Below are positions 19,906 through 31,702 of a DNA stretch of 51,995 nt, one piece after another. The position numbers and the translations under genes are program-made. Every line of letters begins with the position of its first letter. The stretch's first letter is position 1. Origin of the DNA: Xenorhabdus thuongxuanensis (GTDB lineage Bacteria > Pseudomonadota > Gammaproteobacteria > Enterobacterales > Enterobacteriaceae); contig NZ_MKGR01000015.1 of the NCBI RefSeq assembly GCF_001908095.1, positions 1-51,995 on the forward strand. The letters run 5' to 3'. The notes below the pieces were generated by a model. It was not told where the DNA came from. It did not search any database and saw only the letters and a list, made by a program, of their open reading frames with translations.

Positions 19906-22299
19906 TTACCAAACCCCGCCAATATCGAACTGGAACTGTTCTGCTCTATCACCTGCGTACTTCTTAATTGGCTGCGCATAAGAGAAGCTCAATGGCCCTA
20001 ATGGTGACATCCATTGCAGAGCAATACCGGCTGAAACGCGGATATTATTTGGCTTGCTGTAGTCTGGCATCCCAGCGTAAGTCTTATCCCAGTTGGTATC
20101 CCACACCGTTCCCGCATCTACAAATAGCGACGTTCGCAGAGAGTTGGCATATTTCGCATCCAGGAACGGTGTCGGGGTAATTAGTTCGAAACTCGCAACC
20201 GCAGTCGCATTACCACCCACCGCATCGCGGGATGGGCTATTTTTCTCTGGAGTAGGATTACCTGCTTTATCCGTCGTCAAATAAATCGCTTTCGGACCAA
20301 CAGTATTCGGGCGGAAACCACGAACATTTTTGGAACCACCGGCATAGAAGTTTTCATAGAATGGCATTTCCTTGCCACCAAAACCGCCGCCATATCCCAG
20401 ACGTGTACGTCCCATCAGTACCCATGAACGATCATCATCCAGAGGGTAATAACCCGATAAGTTCCAAGTGACTTTATAGAACTGGTTATCTGAACCAGGA
20501 ATGGTCACTTTCGCATCCAGGGAGGATTTCATGCCAGATGTCGGGAAGAAACCACGGTCAAGATTGTTGTAAACCCACCCTACAGTGACGGTGAAATCAT
20601 TGGAGTCAAACTGCGCCTTGTCTTTAAAGTTTGGATGCTTACCCATTTTATTCCAATAACGCCACATCGCACGCTGTGGTCGCATATTAGACAACGCGTT
20701 ATGTATATAACCCAGTCTAAACGACAGGCCGTTATTTTCATTCAATGGGAAGCCGAGCGTTCCCTCAGTACCGTAGGCTTTATTGGTGTAATTCGAAAGA
20801 TCGGCATCATCGGCACGGAAATCGTTATAGAACACCCGCCCACCCAAACTTACACCATTGACAGTGAAATAAGGGTCAGTCATAGATAAATCGGCCGATG
20901 TTGAATAATCATTTTTACTGGCGTTGATGCTCACTGAGTTCCCTGTTCCCAGCCAGTTGGCTTGTTGGAGGCCAACCTGGAAACCCATGCCGCTTTCTGT
21001 GCCGAAACTAACACCAAAGTTCATCGAGCCAGTATTGCGTTCTTTGACTTTGTAAACCACGTCAACCTGATCTGGACTGTCCGGTACACGTTCCGTTTCC
21101 ACATCAACAGAGTCAAAATACCCTAGTCTATTTAGGCGTTCTTTACCCTGCTCAACCAAATCACTCCCCAGCCAGGAGCCTTCCATTTGACGCATTTCAC
21201 GGCGTAATACTGAATCTTTACTCACATCGTTGCCTGAAAAACGAATTTTACGCACGTAGAAGCGATTGCCAGCATCAACATTCACATTCAACTTAACCGT
21301 CTTATCAGTGTCGTTGATTTCAGGTTGTGTCATTACGCGAGGATAGGCATAACCGTGACGACCAAGCAGGTTTTTGATGGCGGTTTCCATTTTGGTCACT
21401 TCTGCACCGTTATACAACGATCCTGGTTCGATTTTAGTCAGCTCTTCGATTTGGGACTGGTAACTAGCTAAATTACCATTCAAATCAACACCTGAAATTT
21501 TGTACTGATCGCCTTCGGTGATATTGACCGTGATATAAATACCTTTCTTATCTGGCGTCAGGTTAACTTGAGTCGAATCAATATTGAAACGCGCATAGCC
21601 TCGATCAAGATAAAAACTGCGCAAGGTTTCAAGGTCACCTGCCAATTTTTGTTTCTGGTATTTCTGATCAGCTGTCATGTTCCACCAGGGAACATCATCC
21701 CTCAGTTGAAACTGGTTAAGCAGCACATCGGTTGAGAAAGCCTTATTGCCAACAATATTAATTTGTTGGATCTTGGCAGAAACCCCTTCAGAGAAAATGA
21801 GCTTCAAATCAACACGGTTGCGGGGCAGTGGCGTGACAACGGCTTTTACTGTCGCGTTGTATTTACCCACACTGTAATAGAAATCCTCCAACCCCTTCTC
21901 AATATTGGACAGCATAGTGCGGTCGAGCGCTTCACCAACACGAACACGAGAGGCCTCAAGGTTTTGCTTGAGCATATCATCTTTCACCGATTTGTTGCCG
22001 GTGAAAGTAATGCTGGCGATGGTTGGCCGTTCTTTTACCTGAACAACAAGTGAATTGCCATCACGTAAGACACGAACATCTTCAAAGTTTCCAGTTGCGA
22101 ACAATGAATGAATCGTGCGGCTAATATCTTCATCACTAACCGAATCACCCACTCGAACTGGCATGTTCAGTAATGCTGCACCAACGGTGACGCGTTGAAG
22201 ACCCTCAAAGTGAATGTCCTGAACCACGAATCCGTCTGAACCGTATGCAGTGGCGCTGCCGAGCAGCAGCGACGCTATGAGCAACTTTTTCATCGCCAT
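19906..22299 (-). CDS. bamA: Outer-membrane protein assembly factor BamA
   Basis: Central Omp85 component of the BAM complex, which folds beta-barrels into the outer membrane. From ATG at 22299 the protein is 797 aa (E. coli 810). The signal peptide [20 protein letters not shown] precedes five POTRA domains (residues ~22-420). The C-terminal 16-strand barrel carries the conserved lid-lock motif VRGF (NVRGFRPNT). The frame is open 22 codons further upstream, but the chosen start gives the family's usual MAMKKLL N-terminus. It lies 34 bases after rseP. Confidence 0.97.
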   Translation of the reverse strand: MAMKKLLIASLLLGSATAYGSDGFVVQDIHFEGLQRVTVGAALLNMPVRVGDSVSDEDISRTIHSLFATGNFEDVRVLRDGNSLVVQVKERPTIASITFTGNKSVKDDMLKQNLEASRVRVGEALDRTMLSNIEKGLEDFYYSVGKYNATVKAVVTPLPRNRVDLKLIFSEGVSAKIQQINIVGNKAFSTDVLLNQFQLRDDVPWWNMTADQKYQKQKLAGDLETLRSFYLDRGYARFNIDSTQVNLTPDKKGIYITVNITEGDQYKISGVDLNGNLASYQSQIEELTKIEPGSLYNGAEVTKMETAIKNLLGRHGYAYPRVMTQPEINDTDKTVKLNVNVDAGNRFYVRKIRFSGNDVSKDSVLRREMRQMEGSWLGSDLVEQGKERLNRLGYFDSVDVETERVPDSPDQVDVVYKVKERNTGSMNFGVSFGTESGMGFQVGLQQANWLGTGNSVSINASKNDYSTSADLSMTDPYFTVNGVSLGGRVFYNDFRADDADLSNYTNKAYGTEGTLGFPLNENNGLSFRLGYIHNALSNMRPQRAMWRYWNKMGKHPNFKDKAQFDSNDFTVTVGWVYNNLDRGFFPTSGMKSSLDAKVTIPGSDNQFYKVTWNLSGYYPLDDDRSWVLMGRTRLGYGGGFGGKEMPFYENFYAGGSKNVRGFRPNTVGPKAIYLTTDKAGNPTPEKNSPSRDAVGGNATAVASFELITPTPFLDAKYANSLRTSLFVDAGTVWDTNWDKTYAGMPDYSKPNNIRVSAGIALQWMSPLGPLSFSYAQPIKKYAGDRAEQFQFDIGGVW

Positions 22300-22333
22300 C
22301 GTTGTTATGCGTTTTCCTAACCGGTCTCCCACC

Positions 22334-23686
22334 TTAAAAGCGGGAGAAATCATTGAAAAGTGCAAGCCCCATTAATAACACCAGTAACATAGCACCAATG
22401 CGATAACTGAAGTCTTGTACACGCTCGGAGACTGGCTTTCCCTTGATCTTTTCGATAGCAAGGAAAAGCAAGTGTCCACCATCTAGTACAGGTAATGGGA
22501 ACAAATTAATGATCCCAAGATTGACGCTAATCAGCGCCAGAAACATTAAATAATACACCAAGCCAGAATCAGCCGATACTCCGGCACCTTTGGCAATGGA
22601 AATTGGGCCGCTTAGGTTATTAAGTTTTAAGTCACCCACAATCAATTTGCCGATCATATTGACAGTCAGCTTCATTAATTGCCAAGTCTTGCCTCCTGCC
22701 TCATAAATGGCAGAAAAAGGTCCATATTGCTGAATAACTTTGTATTCATCCGCCAGTGGAATGATTTTCAGTTCGGTGCCAGCAAACCCCTCCTCACGGC
22801 CATTGGATAATTTTTTGACTTCAGGAGTCAGAGACAAGGAGATCATTCCCCCAGCTCTCGCAACGTCCAATTTTAGAGGAACATCAGGATTCTTCCTGAC
22901 AAAAGATGAAAAAGTGTGCCATACATCTACATCTTGATCGTTGACTTTAACGATCCTATCCCCACTTTGTAAACCCGCTTTTTCAGCGGCTGAAGCAGGA
23001 TAAACTTTTTCTACTTGCGAACTAAGCCGCGGTACAACGGGCATAATTCCCAAAGACAGCAAAACATCCTGCCTGGAAGGATCGAAACTCCATTGACTCA
23101 AATCCAGTGTCTTCTGAACACTGTCAAGCGCATTCAAAGGCAAGACATCCATAGTTACCGATGTTGCACCCACTTTACCTACCATGGCAAGACGTACTGA
23201 ATTCCAATCAGGAGTTTCGATACCATTAACGGCTTTTAGTTCCATTCCAGGCAAAACATTTGCCTGTGCAGCAATCGAATTTGGCTTAACATCCAACACT
23301 ACCGGACGCACAGATGGCACGCCAATCACAAAAACCAGCCAATAAGCGATCACCGCCAGAATGAAGTTTGCGATTGGCCCAGCACTGATAACTGCCGCGC
23401 GCTGGCCAATAGTTTTGTTATTAAATGCCATATGACGACGTTCGGGAGCCACGTCTCCAACCCGCTCGTCGAGCATTTTGACATATCCACCAAGGGGAAT
23501 AAGAGCGATAACGTATTCGGTTCCCTGTTTATCTGTACGACGCCAAAGCACCTTGCCAAATCCAATGGAAAAGCGTTCAACATAGATACCGCATCGTCTG
23601 GCAACCCAAAAATGACCAAACTCATGCACTGTGATGAGAACACCCAAAGCAACAATAAATGCAGCCAGATTCCAGAGAATATCCAT
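22334..23686 (-). CDS. rseP: Site-2 zinc protease RseP
   Basis: RseP cleaves anti-sigma factor RseA inside the membrane to release sigmaE, and removes remnant signal peptides. At 450 aa it equals E. coli. The zinc motif HEFGH sits in the first membrane span ([16 protein letters not shown]), two PDZ domains follow in the periplasm, and the C-terminal LDGGHL motif supplies the third zinc ligand. It is encoded next to bamA and cdsA, so envelope quality control is grouped with envelope assembly. Confidence 0.97.
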   Translation of the reverse strand: MDILWNLAAFIVALGVLITVHEFGHFWVARRCGIYVERFSIGFGKVLWRRTDKQGTEYVIALIPLGGYVKMLDERVGDVAPERRHMAFNNKTIGQRAAVISAGPIANFILAVIAYWLVFVIGVPSVRPVVLDVKPNSIAAQANVLPGMELKAVNGIETPDWNSVRLAMVGKVGATSVTMDVLPLNALDSVQKTLDLSQWSFDPSRQDVLLSLGIMPVVPRLSSQVEKVYPASAAEKAGLQSGDRIVKVNDQDVDVWHTFSSFVRKNPDVPLKLDVARAGGMISLSLTPEVKKLSNGREEGFAGTELKIIPLADEYKVIQQYGPFSAIYEAGGKTWQLMKLTVNMIGKLIVGDLKLNNLSGPISIAKGAGVSADSGLVYYLMFLALISVNLGIINLFPLPVLDGGHLLFLAIEKIKGKPVSERVQDFSYRIGAMLLVLLMGLALFNDFSRF

Positions 23687-23695
23687 TACGTACCT

Positions 23696-24559
23696 TCAGA
23701 GAGTAAATCCAGAAGAAATCAACATAACCAGCCCAGCAAACACTGGAACTGCCGCAGTTAGACTATCAACCCTATCCATGACACCGCCATGCCCTGGAAT
23801 CAATTGACTGCTGTCTTTGATCCCAGATTCCCGCTTGAACATACTTTCAGTCAAATCACCAAAGACCGAGGCAATCACCACCACCGCAGAAATCAGCAAC
23901 AAATGTTCCGGCATCGCAGGGACAGGGGCAAATTTACCGAACAACCACGAAATCAATGCAGCCGTTAATAACCCACCCACCAGCCCCTCAAGCGTTTTAC
24001 CTGGGGATACTTTTGGGGCCATTTTATGTTTACCCATTGTACGACCAAAAATATAAGCGCCTGAATCGGCAGCCCATACCAACAGCATGACGTACAGTAA
24101 CCACCATGCGCCATCATAGGGATTATTTTCATAGCCCTGGGTACGCAGTACCATCATCCCACAATAAAATGGCACGATAGTCAGAACCCCGAATAGCAGT
24201 CGCAAGGCAACCGAGGCTTTCCAGATGGAAGCAGAAGACGGGTAAGTCACCACCAATAAAATGGCGGCCACCCACCAAAGCATGCCGACCCACAATAGGT
24301 ATATAATTTGTGGTTTTTCAATAAGATGAGAAAAATCCGACAAAGAGTACTGCAAAGCCAATAACCCTACAGCAAATAACACAGCCAGCGTAATACGTTT
24401 AACTTGAGTGAAGAGACCTGCAAATTGCCCCCATTCCCATGCAGCAAGTGCTGAAACAGCAATGACAACCAGCCCAAATCCTGCTGGGGGGAGAAAAAAC
24501 AGAGCTACAATAACAAGTGGAATCAATATCAACGTAGTTAAAAGACGGTACTTCAGCAA
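23696..24559 (-). CDS. cdsA: Phosphatidate cytidylyltransferase
   Basis: CdsA makes CDP-diacylglycerol from CTP and phosphatidate, the branch point for all membrane phospholipids. The protein is 287 aa (E. coli 285) with about eight membrane spans. The family signature is in SVFGDLTESMFKRESG and KDSSQLIPGHGGVMDRVDS near the C-terminus. The start is a TTG codon with a strong GGAGGAG site upstream; the resulting N-terminus MLKYRL is the family one. The gap to uppS is 9 bases. Confidence 0.96.
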   Translation of the reverse strand: MLKYRLLTTLILIPLVIVALFFLPPAGFGLVVIAVSALAAWEWGQFAGLFTQVKRITLAVLFAVGLLALQYSLSDFSHLIEKPQIIYLLWVGMLWWVAAILLVVTYPSSASIWKASVALRLLFGVLTIVPFYCGMMVLRTQGYENNPYDGAWWLLYVMLLVWAADSGAYIFGRTMGKHKMAPKVSPGKTLEGLVGGLLTAALISWLFGKFAPVPAMPEHLLLISAVVVIASVFGDLTESMFKRESGIKDSSQLIPGHGGVMDRVDSLTAAVPVFAGLVMLISSGFTL

Positions 24560-24568
24560 GTTCTCCTC

Positions 24569-25321
24569 CTATGATCCCACTTCGGCATCGTCTGTTGTTC
24601 CGCCAAATCGGCGTTCTCGTTTGGCAAAGGCATTAATCGCACCTTCAAAAACAGTTTCATCAAAATCAGGCCAAAGTATATCGGTAAAATAGAATTCTGC
24701 ATAAGCGATCTGCCATAGCAGAAAGTTACTGATACGATGTTCACCGCCAGTCCTAATCACTAGATCCACTTCAGGCTGTTGACTTAAGTTGATGAAATTA
24801 TCAACTGTAGCTTCGGTAATCTCTTCAGGAGCCAATTCATTGGCTTCAATTTTTTCAGCAATTTGTTTAAAACTCTGAACCAGATCCCAACGACCGCCAT
24901 AGTTAGCAGCAATATTAAGCTGCAATCCGGTATTGCCCGCTGTTAATTCTACAGAACGGCAGATACGCTCCTGTAACCGTGAACTAAAACGACTAAGATC
25001 ACCAATCACAGACAATTTCACATTGTGTTTATGCAGGCTTTTTACTTCATTATCGAGAGCAAAAACAAACAACTCCATCAATGAACTGACTTCCTGCTGT
25101 GGACGATTCCAGTTTTCGCTGCTAAAAGCATATAGCGTCAGTGAATTAATATTATGTTTCACTGAAAAACTCACGGCACTTCGTACGGCTTTAATTCCTG
25201 CACGGTGGCCAAAGACTCTCAATTTACCCCGTTTTTTTGCCCAACGACCGTTACCATCCATAATGATGGCGACATGTCTGGGTAACGTTGGTAATGAGTC
25301 ACTATCACTGGGAGATATCAC
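24569..25321 (-). CDS. uppS: Undecaprenyl diphosphate synthase
   Basis: UppS condenses eight isopentenyl diphosphates onto farnesyl diphosphate, making the C55 lipid carrier for peptidoglycan and O-antigen. The protein is 250 aa (E. coli 253). The catalytic Asp lies in AIIMDGNGRWAKKRG and the substrate-binding motifs SSENWNRP and RTGGEHRISNFLLWQ are present. The start is GTG, with AAGGA upstream. The 271-base gap to dxr contains a TTGACA that may be its own promoter. Confidence 0.96.
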   Translation of the reverse strand: MISPSDSDSLPTLPRHVAIIMDGNGRWAKKRGKLRVFGHRAGIKAVRSAVSFSVKHNINSLTLYAFSSENWNRPQQEVSSLMELFVFALDNEVKSLHKHNVKLSVIGDLSRFSSRLQERICRSVELTAGNTGLQLNIAANYGGRWDLVQSFKQIAEKIEANELAPEEITEATVDNFINLSQQPEVDLVIRTGGEHRISNFLLWQIAYAEFYFTDILWPDFDETVFEGAINAFAKRERRFGGTTDDAEVGS

Positions 25322-25592
25322 TCAAAATAATCCTTAAATAACTAAGCTGACTTTTTTGGTAAACTCAATCACTTCTACATGAAAAAGCCGTGTCGCGTGT
25401 CAACAATTATCACGGATAGCACGGCTACTTCTGGCACGACTGAATGAAAGCCTTTGTCTCTGATATACCTACGTTTATCTATGATTAGAATGCAAGCACC
25501 AGATAATTGAAACGGCTATTATAACAACTGTAATTTACCCGCGAACTATATCATTTGCTAAAAAGCAAACCTATACTTATTAATAAGACTTG

Positions 25593-26789
25593 CTATTTGG
25601 CGAAGGTGCTTATGGCTTCTCTCGCTAAGGCTCTGGCTATATTATCGATTTCTAAGACCTCTTCGATACTTTGAGGTTCAGATAAATTTACTTTTTCAAC
25701 GACCAACCGATTAATTGTCGCAATATCTGTGAAACGGATTCCACCTTGCAAAAAAACATCAACGGTTTCTTCATTTGCTGCATTCAACGCTGTTGTTGCT
25801 GCCTGCCCCTGGTGACAAGCTTCAATCGCCAGTTTCAAACAAGGATAACGCTGATAATCCAGAGACTCAAAAGTAAGCATACTCAATTCAGTAAAATCTA
25901 ATGGCTTTGCCCCAGATGAGATACGATTAGGATAAGCCATCGCATAAGCGATTGGGGTACACATATCCTGCGTTCCCAGTTGTGCGATGATGCTGCCATC
26001 CTGGTAACGAACCATCGAATGAATAACCGATTGGGGATGCAATAATACCTCCATTTCATCTGCGGACGCATTGAACAGGTAACGCGCTTCGATATATTCC
26101 AATCCTTTGTTCATCATGGTAGCAGAATCCACAGAAATTTTACGTCCCATTGACCAAATAGGATGAGCACATGCTTCATCTGGAGTAACGGTAGGCAGCT
26201 TCTCCAAAGGCGTCTTGCGGAATGGCCCACCCGATCCCGTCAGGATAATGCTGGAAATACCGTGCTCTTTTAAATCTGCCTTGCCAAGATTGTACTGAAC
26301 TCCCTGCGGCAGACTCTGGAAAATGGCATTATGTTCGCTATCAATTGGCAGCAATTGCGCTTTATATTGAACAACTGCATCCATAAACAGACGGCCACTG
26401 GTAATCAAAGATTCTTTGTTAGCCAGCAGAACTTGTTTACCCTTGCGGATAGCGGCCAAAGTCGGCAATAAACCTGCGACGCCAACAATGGCTGACATGA
26501 CTTGATCGACGTCTTCCAATGCAGCTAAATCACAAATAGCGTCTTCACCAAACAACACTTCGGTCTGGCTTCCTTGCTCCTGCAATAACTGACGCAGAGA
26601 TTTTGCTGACTGCTCATCTGCCATTGCTACATATTGTGGGTGGAATTCCAAACATTGCTGTGCCATGACTTCAATATTTTTCCCAGCAACCAGTGCGATG
26701 ACACTGAATTTCTCCGGGTTATTGCGGACAACAGAAAGCGTACTTTTCCCAATCGAACCCGTTGAGCCAAGAATAGTTAACCGTTTCAT
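25593..26789 (-). CDS. dxr: 1-deoxy-D-xylulose 5-phosphate reductoisomerase
   Basis: Dxr (IspC) converts DXP to methylerythritol phosphate with NADPH, the committed step of the MEP isoprenoid pathway; its product feeds UppS. At 398 aa it equals E. coli. The NADPH-binding motif [11 protein letters not shown] is at the N-terminus. Metal and substrate residues are in [13 protein letters not shown] and [13 protein letters not shown]. It lies between frr and uppS in standard order. Confidence 0.97.
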   Translation of the reverse strand: MKRLTILGSTGSIGKSTLSVVRNNPEKFSVIALVAGKNIEVMAQQCLEFHPQYVAMADEQSAKSLRQLLQEQGSQTEVLFGEDAICDLAALEDVDQVMSAIVGVAGLLPTLAAIRKGKQVLLANKESLITSGRLFMDAVVQYKAQLLPIDSEHNAIFQSLPQGVQYNLGKADLKEHGISSIILTGSGGPFRKTPLEKLPTVTPDEACAHPIWSMGRKISVDSATMMNKGLEYIEARYLFNASADEMEVLLHPQSVIHSMVRYQDGSIIAQLGTQDMCTPIAYAMAYPNRISSGAKPLDFTELSMLTFESLDYQRYPCLKLAIEACHQGQAATTALNAANEETVDVFLQGGIRFTDIATINRLVVEKVNLSEPQSIEEVLEIDNIARALAREAISTFAK

Positions 26790-26930
26790 TTTAATACTCT
26801 AAGTATGCTACTGATATAAAATTGCAATGGAAAATCGCAACAGAAAACTGTCATAGTTTGAGCGGTGCAGATCGCTATGTCCATCGCTTGAGAAAGAAAT
26901 GTGATACGAAGTGTAATATCCAGGATAAGA

Positions 26931-26957
26931 ACAACGCCGCAAGAGCTGCGGCGTTGT
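26931..26957 (-). terminator. Terminator after frr
   Basis: ACAACGCCGCA at 26931-26941 pairs perfectly over 11 bp with TGCGGCGTTGT at 26947-26957, with a 5-base loop. On the minus strand it is followed by a short TCTT. It lies 16 bases past the frr stop. Confidence 0.8.
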
Positions 26958-26973
26958 ATGCATGAAACGGCAA

Positions 26974-27531
26974 TTAGAAATCCATCAACTCAGTTTCTTT
27001 ATTTGCCAGTGCCTCATCGATTTTCTTAATGAAGCTATCAGTCAGTTTCTGAATTTCATCTTGTGAACGACGTTCTTCATCTTCACTGATTTCTTTGTCT
27101 TTCAACAGTGCCTTGACCTTATCGTTCGCATCACGGCGAATATTACGGATGGAAACACGACCCTGCTCCGCTTCTCCACGCACAACTTTAATGAGATCTT
27201 TACGGCGTTCTTCTGTCAGTGGTGGCAATGGAACACGAATAATGGTTCCGGCAGAAGATGGGTTAAGACCCAGATCAGAAGCCATAATGGCTTTTTCAAC
27301 CGCTGCGGTCATAGAACGATCAAATACGGTGATCGCCAAAGTGCGGGCATCTTCTGCAACGACGTTTGCAATCTGACGCAATGGGGTCGCAGCGCCATAA
27401 TATTCAACGCTGATGCCATCCAACAGGCTAGGAGAAGCACGGCCAGTACGAACCTTGCTAATTTGATTTTTCAGTGCTTCGACGCTTTTTTCCATGCGGT
27501 CTTGTGCGTCTTTCTGGATTTCATTAATCAC
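26974..27531 (-). CDS. frr: Ribosome recycling factor
   Basis: RRF splits post-termination ribosomes together with EF-G. At 185 aa it equals E. coli. The conserved tRNA-mimic sequence is complete ([34 protein letters not shown]). The start is GTG, as in E. coli. It is 171 bases downstream of pyrH and followed by a strong hairpin. Confidence 0.98.
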   Translation of the reverse strand: MINEIQKDAQDRMEKSVEALKNQISKVRTGRASPSLLDGISVEYYGAATPLRQIANVVAEDARTLAITVFDRSMTAAVEKAIMASDLGLNPSSAGTIIRVPLPPLTEERRKDLIKVVRGEAEQGRVSIRNIRRDANDKVKALLKDKEISEDEERRSQDEIQKLTDSFIKKIDEALANKETELMDF

Positions 27532-27702
27532 GTTACAAACCCTTGGGAGATGGTTATTTTTTAGGCCACACTGCGTAAATCATAGATAAGTGAATCGAAT
27601 ACGCTACGACATATGTGACCCTGTGTCATTAAATTTGGCGCATCAGGATGCTGATCATACCGTCAAATTTCACCAATGTCTCTGAGCACGAACGGTGAAA
27701 AA

Positions 27703-28431
27703 TCAGCCATGAGAAATCAACGTACCTTCACTTTCCCCCATCACAACACGACGAAGTGCGCCTGGTTTGTTCATATTAAAGACACGAATTGGCAGGTTAT
27801 GGTCACGAGCCAGCGTAAAAGCTGCCAGATCCATCACTTTCAATTCACGCTCCAATACTTCCTGATAAGCGAGCTTATTGTAGAGAACGGCTTCAGGATC
27901 TTTTGCAGGATCAGCAGAATAAACGCCATCAACTTTGGTTGCTTTTAACACAACATCCGCTTCGATTTCAATGCCACGCAGACATGCAGCGGAATCGGTC
28001 GTAAAGAACGGGTTGCCAGTACCCGCAGAGAAAATAACAACACGACCGTGACGCAGTAAGCTGATCGCCTCAGCCCAGCTATAATTGTCACACACGCCAT
28101 TCAATGGGATGGCAGACATTAAACGAGCATTCACATAAGCACGGTGCAAAGCATCACGCATTGCCAGACCATTCATCACAGTCGCCAACATACCCATGTG
28201 GTCGCCTACTACACGGTTCATTCCTGCTTCTGCCAAACCGGCACCACGAAACAGGTTACCTCCTCCAATAACGACACCGACCTGAATACCCAGCTCAACC
28301 AGTTCTTTGATTTCCTGAGCCATGCGGTCTAAGACACTGGCGTCGATACCAAAACCTTCTGCGCCTTGCAAGGCTTCTCCACTGAGCTTAAGCAGGATTC
28401 TCTGATATACGGGTTTTGCATTGGTTGCCAT
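27703..28431 (-). CDS. pyrH: Uridylate kinase
   Basis: UMP kinase makes UDP from UMP and ATP. The protein is 242 aa (E. coli 241), of the amino-acid-kinase fold. The N-terminal LLKLSGEAL, the glycine-rich GGGNLFRG and the UMP site [13 protein letters not shown] are present. It lies between tsf and frr, with a 144-base gap and terminator-like hairpin before it. Confidence 0.98.
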   Translation of the reverse strand: MATNAKPVYQRILLKLSGEALQGAEGFGIDASVLDRMAQEIKELVELGIQVGVVIGGGNLFRGAGLAEAGMNRVVGDHMGMLATVMNGLAMRDALHRAYVNARLMSAIPLNGVCDNYSWAEAISLLRHGRVVIFSAGTGNPFFTTDSAACLRGIEIEADVVLKATKVDGVYSADPAKDPEAVLYNKLAYQEVLERELKVMDLAAFTLARDHNLPIRVFNMNKPGALRRVVMGESEGTLISHG

Positions 28432-28543
28432 GGTGTTCAGTCCTAAGCAGATAAGGATTATTGGGGATCGATTATGATTTACTCAACTACTACACATCCG
28501 CGCTATACAGCCCAGATGTAAAAACTCATCATGAGATAAAACA

Positions 28544-28563
28544 GAACCGCCAACCGGCGGCTC
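28544..28563 (-). terminator. Terminator after tsf
   Basis: On the minus strand GAGCCGCC and GGCGGTTC form an 8-bp stem (one G-T pair) around a GGTT loop, followed by TGTTTTATC. It lies just past the tsf stop and probably reduces readthrough into pyrH. Confidence 0.75.
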
Positions 28564-28575
28564 CGTTCAAGAAAA

Positions 28576-29433
28576 TTAAGACTGTTTGCTCATTGCAGCA
28601 ACTTCTGCTGCAAAATCAGCTTCAACTTTCTCAATACCTTCACCAACTTCGAAGCGGATGAAGTTGATAACCTTAGCATTGTTTTCTTTCAGCAGATCGC
28701 CAACAGATTTACTTGGGTCCATCACGAAGTTCTGGCCAGTCAGAGAGATTTCGCCGGTGAATTTGTTCATACGGCCAGAAACCATTTTCTCTGCGATTTC
28801 GCGAGGCTTACCAGACTGCATTGCGATGTCCAACTGGATCTGATGCTCACGCTCAACAACGTCAGCAGGAACGTCAGTTGGGTTCACGTATTCTGGTTTG
28901 CTTGCTGCAACGTGCATTGCGATGTGTTTGATCAGTTCTTCGTTTGCGCCTTCAGCAGCAACCAGAACACCGATACGGGAACCGTGCAGGTAAGAACCAA
29001 CCGCTTCACCTTCCAGAATAGCAACGCGACGAATATTGATGTTCTCACCAATTTTCGCTACCAGGCCAGTGCGCTGCTCTTCGAACTTCGCTTTCAGTGC
29101 GTCGATGTCAGCGTTTTTATCTGCCATAACAGAAGTGATAACTTCTTTACCGAACGCCAGGAAACCAGAATCTTTAGCAACGAAGTCAGTTTCACAGTTC
29201 AGTTCAACGATAGCTGCGAATTTAGCATCAGCCGCAACTTCAACCAGAATAACACCTTCAGCAGCAACACGGCCTGCTTTCTTAGCCGCTTTTGCCTGAC
29301 CTGATTTACGCATGTTATCGATAGCCAGTTCGATATCACCATTTGCTTCAACCAGTGCTTTTTTACATTCCATCATGCCTGCGCCAGTACGCTCACGCAG
29401 TTCTTTTACCAGAGCAGCGGTAATGTCAGCCAT
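28576..29433 (-). CDS. tsf: Elongation factor Ts
   Basis: EF-Ts is the nucleotide-exchange factor for EF-Tu. The protein is 285 aa (E. coli 283). The N-terminal UBA-like segment ([20 protein letters not shown]) and the core signature [15 protein letters not shown] are conserved. It is co-transcribed with rpsB, with a hairpin between them. Confidence 0.98.
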   Translation of the reverse strand: MADITAALVKELRERTGAGMMECKKALVEANGDIELAIDNMRKSGQAKAAKKAGRVAAEGVILVEVAADAKFAAIVELNCETDFVAKDSGFLAFGKEVITSVMADKNADIDALKAKFEEQRTGLVAKIGENINIRRVAILEGEAVGSYLHGSRIGVLVAAEGANEELIKHIAMHVAASKPEYVNPTDVPADVVEREHQIQLDIAMQSGKPREIAEKMVSGRMNKFTGEISLTGQNFVMDPSKSVGDLLKENNAKVINFIRFEVGEGIEKVEADFAAEVAAMSKQS

Positions 29434-29522
29434 TTGTTTTATTCCTCGATGTGTCTCGCGGGAAGATAATATTCCGCGTGGAAAGTTCTATATCAGATAA
29501 TAGTTCTATACCAGATAGGTAA

Positions 29523-29544
29523 AGGGGGCCATAACAGGCCCCCT
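29523..29544 (-). terminator. GC-rich hairpin between rpsB and tsf
   Basis: AGGGGGCC at 29523-29530 pairs with GGCCCCCT at 29537-29544 around a 6-base loop. The short T-run after it (TTTACC on the minus strand) suggests a leaky attenuator, which would give more rpsB than tsf message. Confidence 0.65.
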
Positions 29545-29601
29545 AACCAATATATTTCAATACCTGGTCAATAAGGGCTCAAACAAAATGAGCAGGCCTT
29601 A

Positions 29602-30336
<735 letters not shown>

Positions 30337-30350
30337 CTATAAAGTTAATT

Positions 30351-30448
30351 GGGGTTATGCCTCCACAGATCCCATAACACCGACTCCTTAGCTGCGGGCA
30401 ATTCATATCAATGAGTTAACCGCATAAGAGCACCCCGGTGTATGTGCC
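30351..30448 (-). ncRNA. rpsB leader RNA (t44/S2-leader type)
   Basis: The untranslated leader carries two blocks shared with the E. coli rpsB leader, which is catalogued as t44 or tff RNA: GGCACATACACCGGGGTG at 30448-30431 and CTGTGGAGGCATAACCCC at 30368-30351. CATAAC (on the minus strand, 30359-30354) pairs with GTTATG (30378-30373), forming the stem next to the start region where S2 is thought to bind its own message. The block matches are from memory of the E. coli sequence; a covariance search with the t44 model would settle it. Confidence 0.75.
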
Positions 30449-30541
30449 GATCCGTGTGTGTTATTTACACATAATGAGTTTATTTAGTATCCCTGACGAA
30501 TTGCATCACATCAGAAACAATTACGCAGAATACCGGCGCGC

Positions 30542-30571
30542 TTTATACCATAAACCACCACCAGACTCCAA
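30542..30571 (-). promoter_or_regulatory. rpsB promoter
   Basis: On the minus strand, -35 TTGGAG (30571-30566) and -10 TATAAA (30547-30542) are separated by 18 bp. They are followed by a GC-rich discriminator GCGCGCC, typical of growth-rate and stringently controlled translation genes. The inferred start near 30534 gives a leader of about 207 bases. Confidence 0.65.
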
Positions 30572-30573
30572 CA

Positions 30574-30618
30574 TTTGTTACAGCTATGTTTGTTACAATT
30601 ACGTTTATTACGGCTACT
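30574..30618. repeat. Three 15-bp imperfect tandem repeats upstream of the rpsB promoter
   Basis: Three consecutive 15-mers start at 30574 (TTTGTTACAGCTATG), 30589 (TTTGTTACAATTACG) and 30604 (TTTATTACGGCTACT). They share TTTrTTAC and the phase of the following bases. They directly abut the -35 element of rpsB, in the position of an UP element or activator sites, and lie in the rpsB-map divergent region. No known factor is assigned. Confidence 0.7.
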
Positions 30619-30728
30619 GATGCGGGTTATATTGGCATCCATTCGGTGGGCTGATACCATTACCGGCAACACTTTCCTTAATTAATATCAAGTAGTCGGT
30701 GATTTTCCGACTTAAATGGACCCATTTC

Positions 30729-31526
30729 ATGGCTATCTCTATCAAAACAGAAGAAGACATTCAGAAAATGCGGGTTGCCGGACGTCTGGCCGCCGAAGTT
30801 CTGGAAATGATTGAGCCTTACGTTAAGGCTGGTGTCACTACAGGTGAACTTGATCGTATCTGCCACAAGCATATTACCGAAAAACAACAGGCTATCTCGG
30901 CTTGTCTGGGCTACCACGGATTTCCTAAATCCGTATGTATCTCTGTCAATGACGTGGTTTGCCACGGTATTCCAAGCGATGATAAAGCCCTGAAAGAAGG
31001 TGATATCGTCAATATTGACGTGACAGTCATCAAAAATGAGTTCCACGGTGATACTTCTAAAATGTTCATTGTCGGCAAACCAACCATTCAAGGTGAGCGC
31101 CTGTGTCGCGTCACTCAGGAAAGCTTATACCTTGCCCTAAAAATGGTTAAACCCGGCATCCGTCTGCGTACCATTGGCAAAGCAATTCAGCAGTTTGTAG
31201 AAAGTCACGATTACTCTGTTGTCCGCGAATACTGTGGTCACGGTATCGGCAGAGGCTTCCACGAAGAACCTCATGTTCTGCATTATGATGCTGATGATGG
31301 CGGTGTGATATTGCAAAAAGGCATGGCATTCACCATTGAGCCGATGGTCAACGCCGGTGATTTTCGTATCCGCTCCATGAAAGATGGCTGGACAGTGAAA
31401 ACCAAAGATCGCGGTTGGTCTGCACAGTACGAGCATACTATTGTCGTTACCGATAATGGTTGTGAAATCATGACATGGCGCCAAGAAGAAGAAGCGCATA
31501 TCTCAGCGGTATTAGTGAACGCATAA
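30729..31526 (+). CDS. map: Methionine aminopeptidase, type I
   Basis: Map removes the N-terminal methionine from new proteins. The protein is 265 aa from this start (E. coli 264). The pita-bread-fold metal ligands lie in NIDVTVIKNEFHGDTSKMF (two Asp), YCGHGIGRGFHEEP (His), TIEPMV (Glu) and YEHTIVVT (Glu). The open frame extends 10 codons upstream, but ATG at 30729 gives MAISIKTEED, the family N-terminus. It is divergent from rpsB, as in E. coli. Confidence 0.97.
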   Translation: MAISIKTEEDIQKMRVAGRLAAEVLEMIEPYVKAGVTTGELDRICHKHITEKQQAISACLGYHGFPKSVCISVNDVVCHGIPSDDKALKEGDIVNIDVTVIKNEFHGDTSKMFIVGKPTIQGERLCRVTQESLYLALKMVKPGIRLRTIGKAIQQFVESHDYSVVREYCGHGIGRGFHEEPHVLHYDADDGGVILQKGMAFTIEPMVNAGDFRIRSMKDGWTVKTKDRGWSAQYEHTIVVTDNGCEIMTWRQEEEAHISAVLVNA

Positions 31527-31568
31527 TTGCCAGCTAGCTAACACAATTTATTAAATTTAATCAATAAG

Positions 31569-31602
31569 CTCCCTGCTACCTTCAACCCACGGGGAGTTTT
31601 AA
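31569..31602 (+). terminator. Probable terminator after map
   Basis: CTCCC at 31569-31573 pairs with GGGAG at 31592-31596, followed by TTTTAAT. The stem is short with an 18-base loop, so efficiency is uncertain. Confidence 0.5.
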
Positions 31603-31702
31603 TCTCTGTCAATAATACCTGTTCATCCTATAATTTTCTCAGTAATCTTAATCTGGTCACAGTCTGCTTCCTCACGGGCTTTCTCACAATAGGTTTCTGC
31701 AT

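Noticed and set aside
22300-22365. 22-residue N-terminal extension of BamA
   Set aside because: It would bury the signal peptide. The MAMKKLL start is the family start.
25386-25426. AGCCGTG...CACGGCT inverted repeat followed by T's on the minus strand, between dxr and uppS
   Set aside because: The stem is 7 bp with a 27-base loop, too weak to call a terminator. It overlaps a TTGACA that could belong to a uppS promoter, and neither role is decided.
30438-30620. A plus-strand 60-codon frame in the rpsB-map gap, rich in Tyr and Cys
   Set aside because: It runs across the rpsB leader, promoter and tandem repeats on the opposite strand. Its odd composition comes from the repeat sequence.
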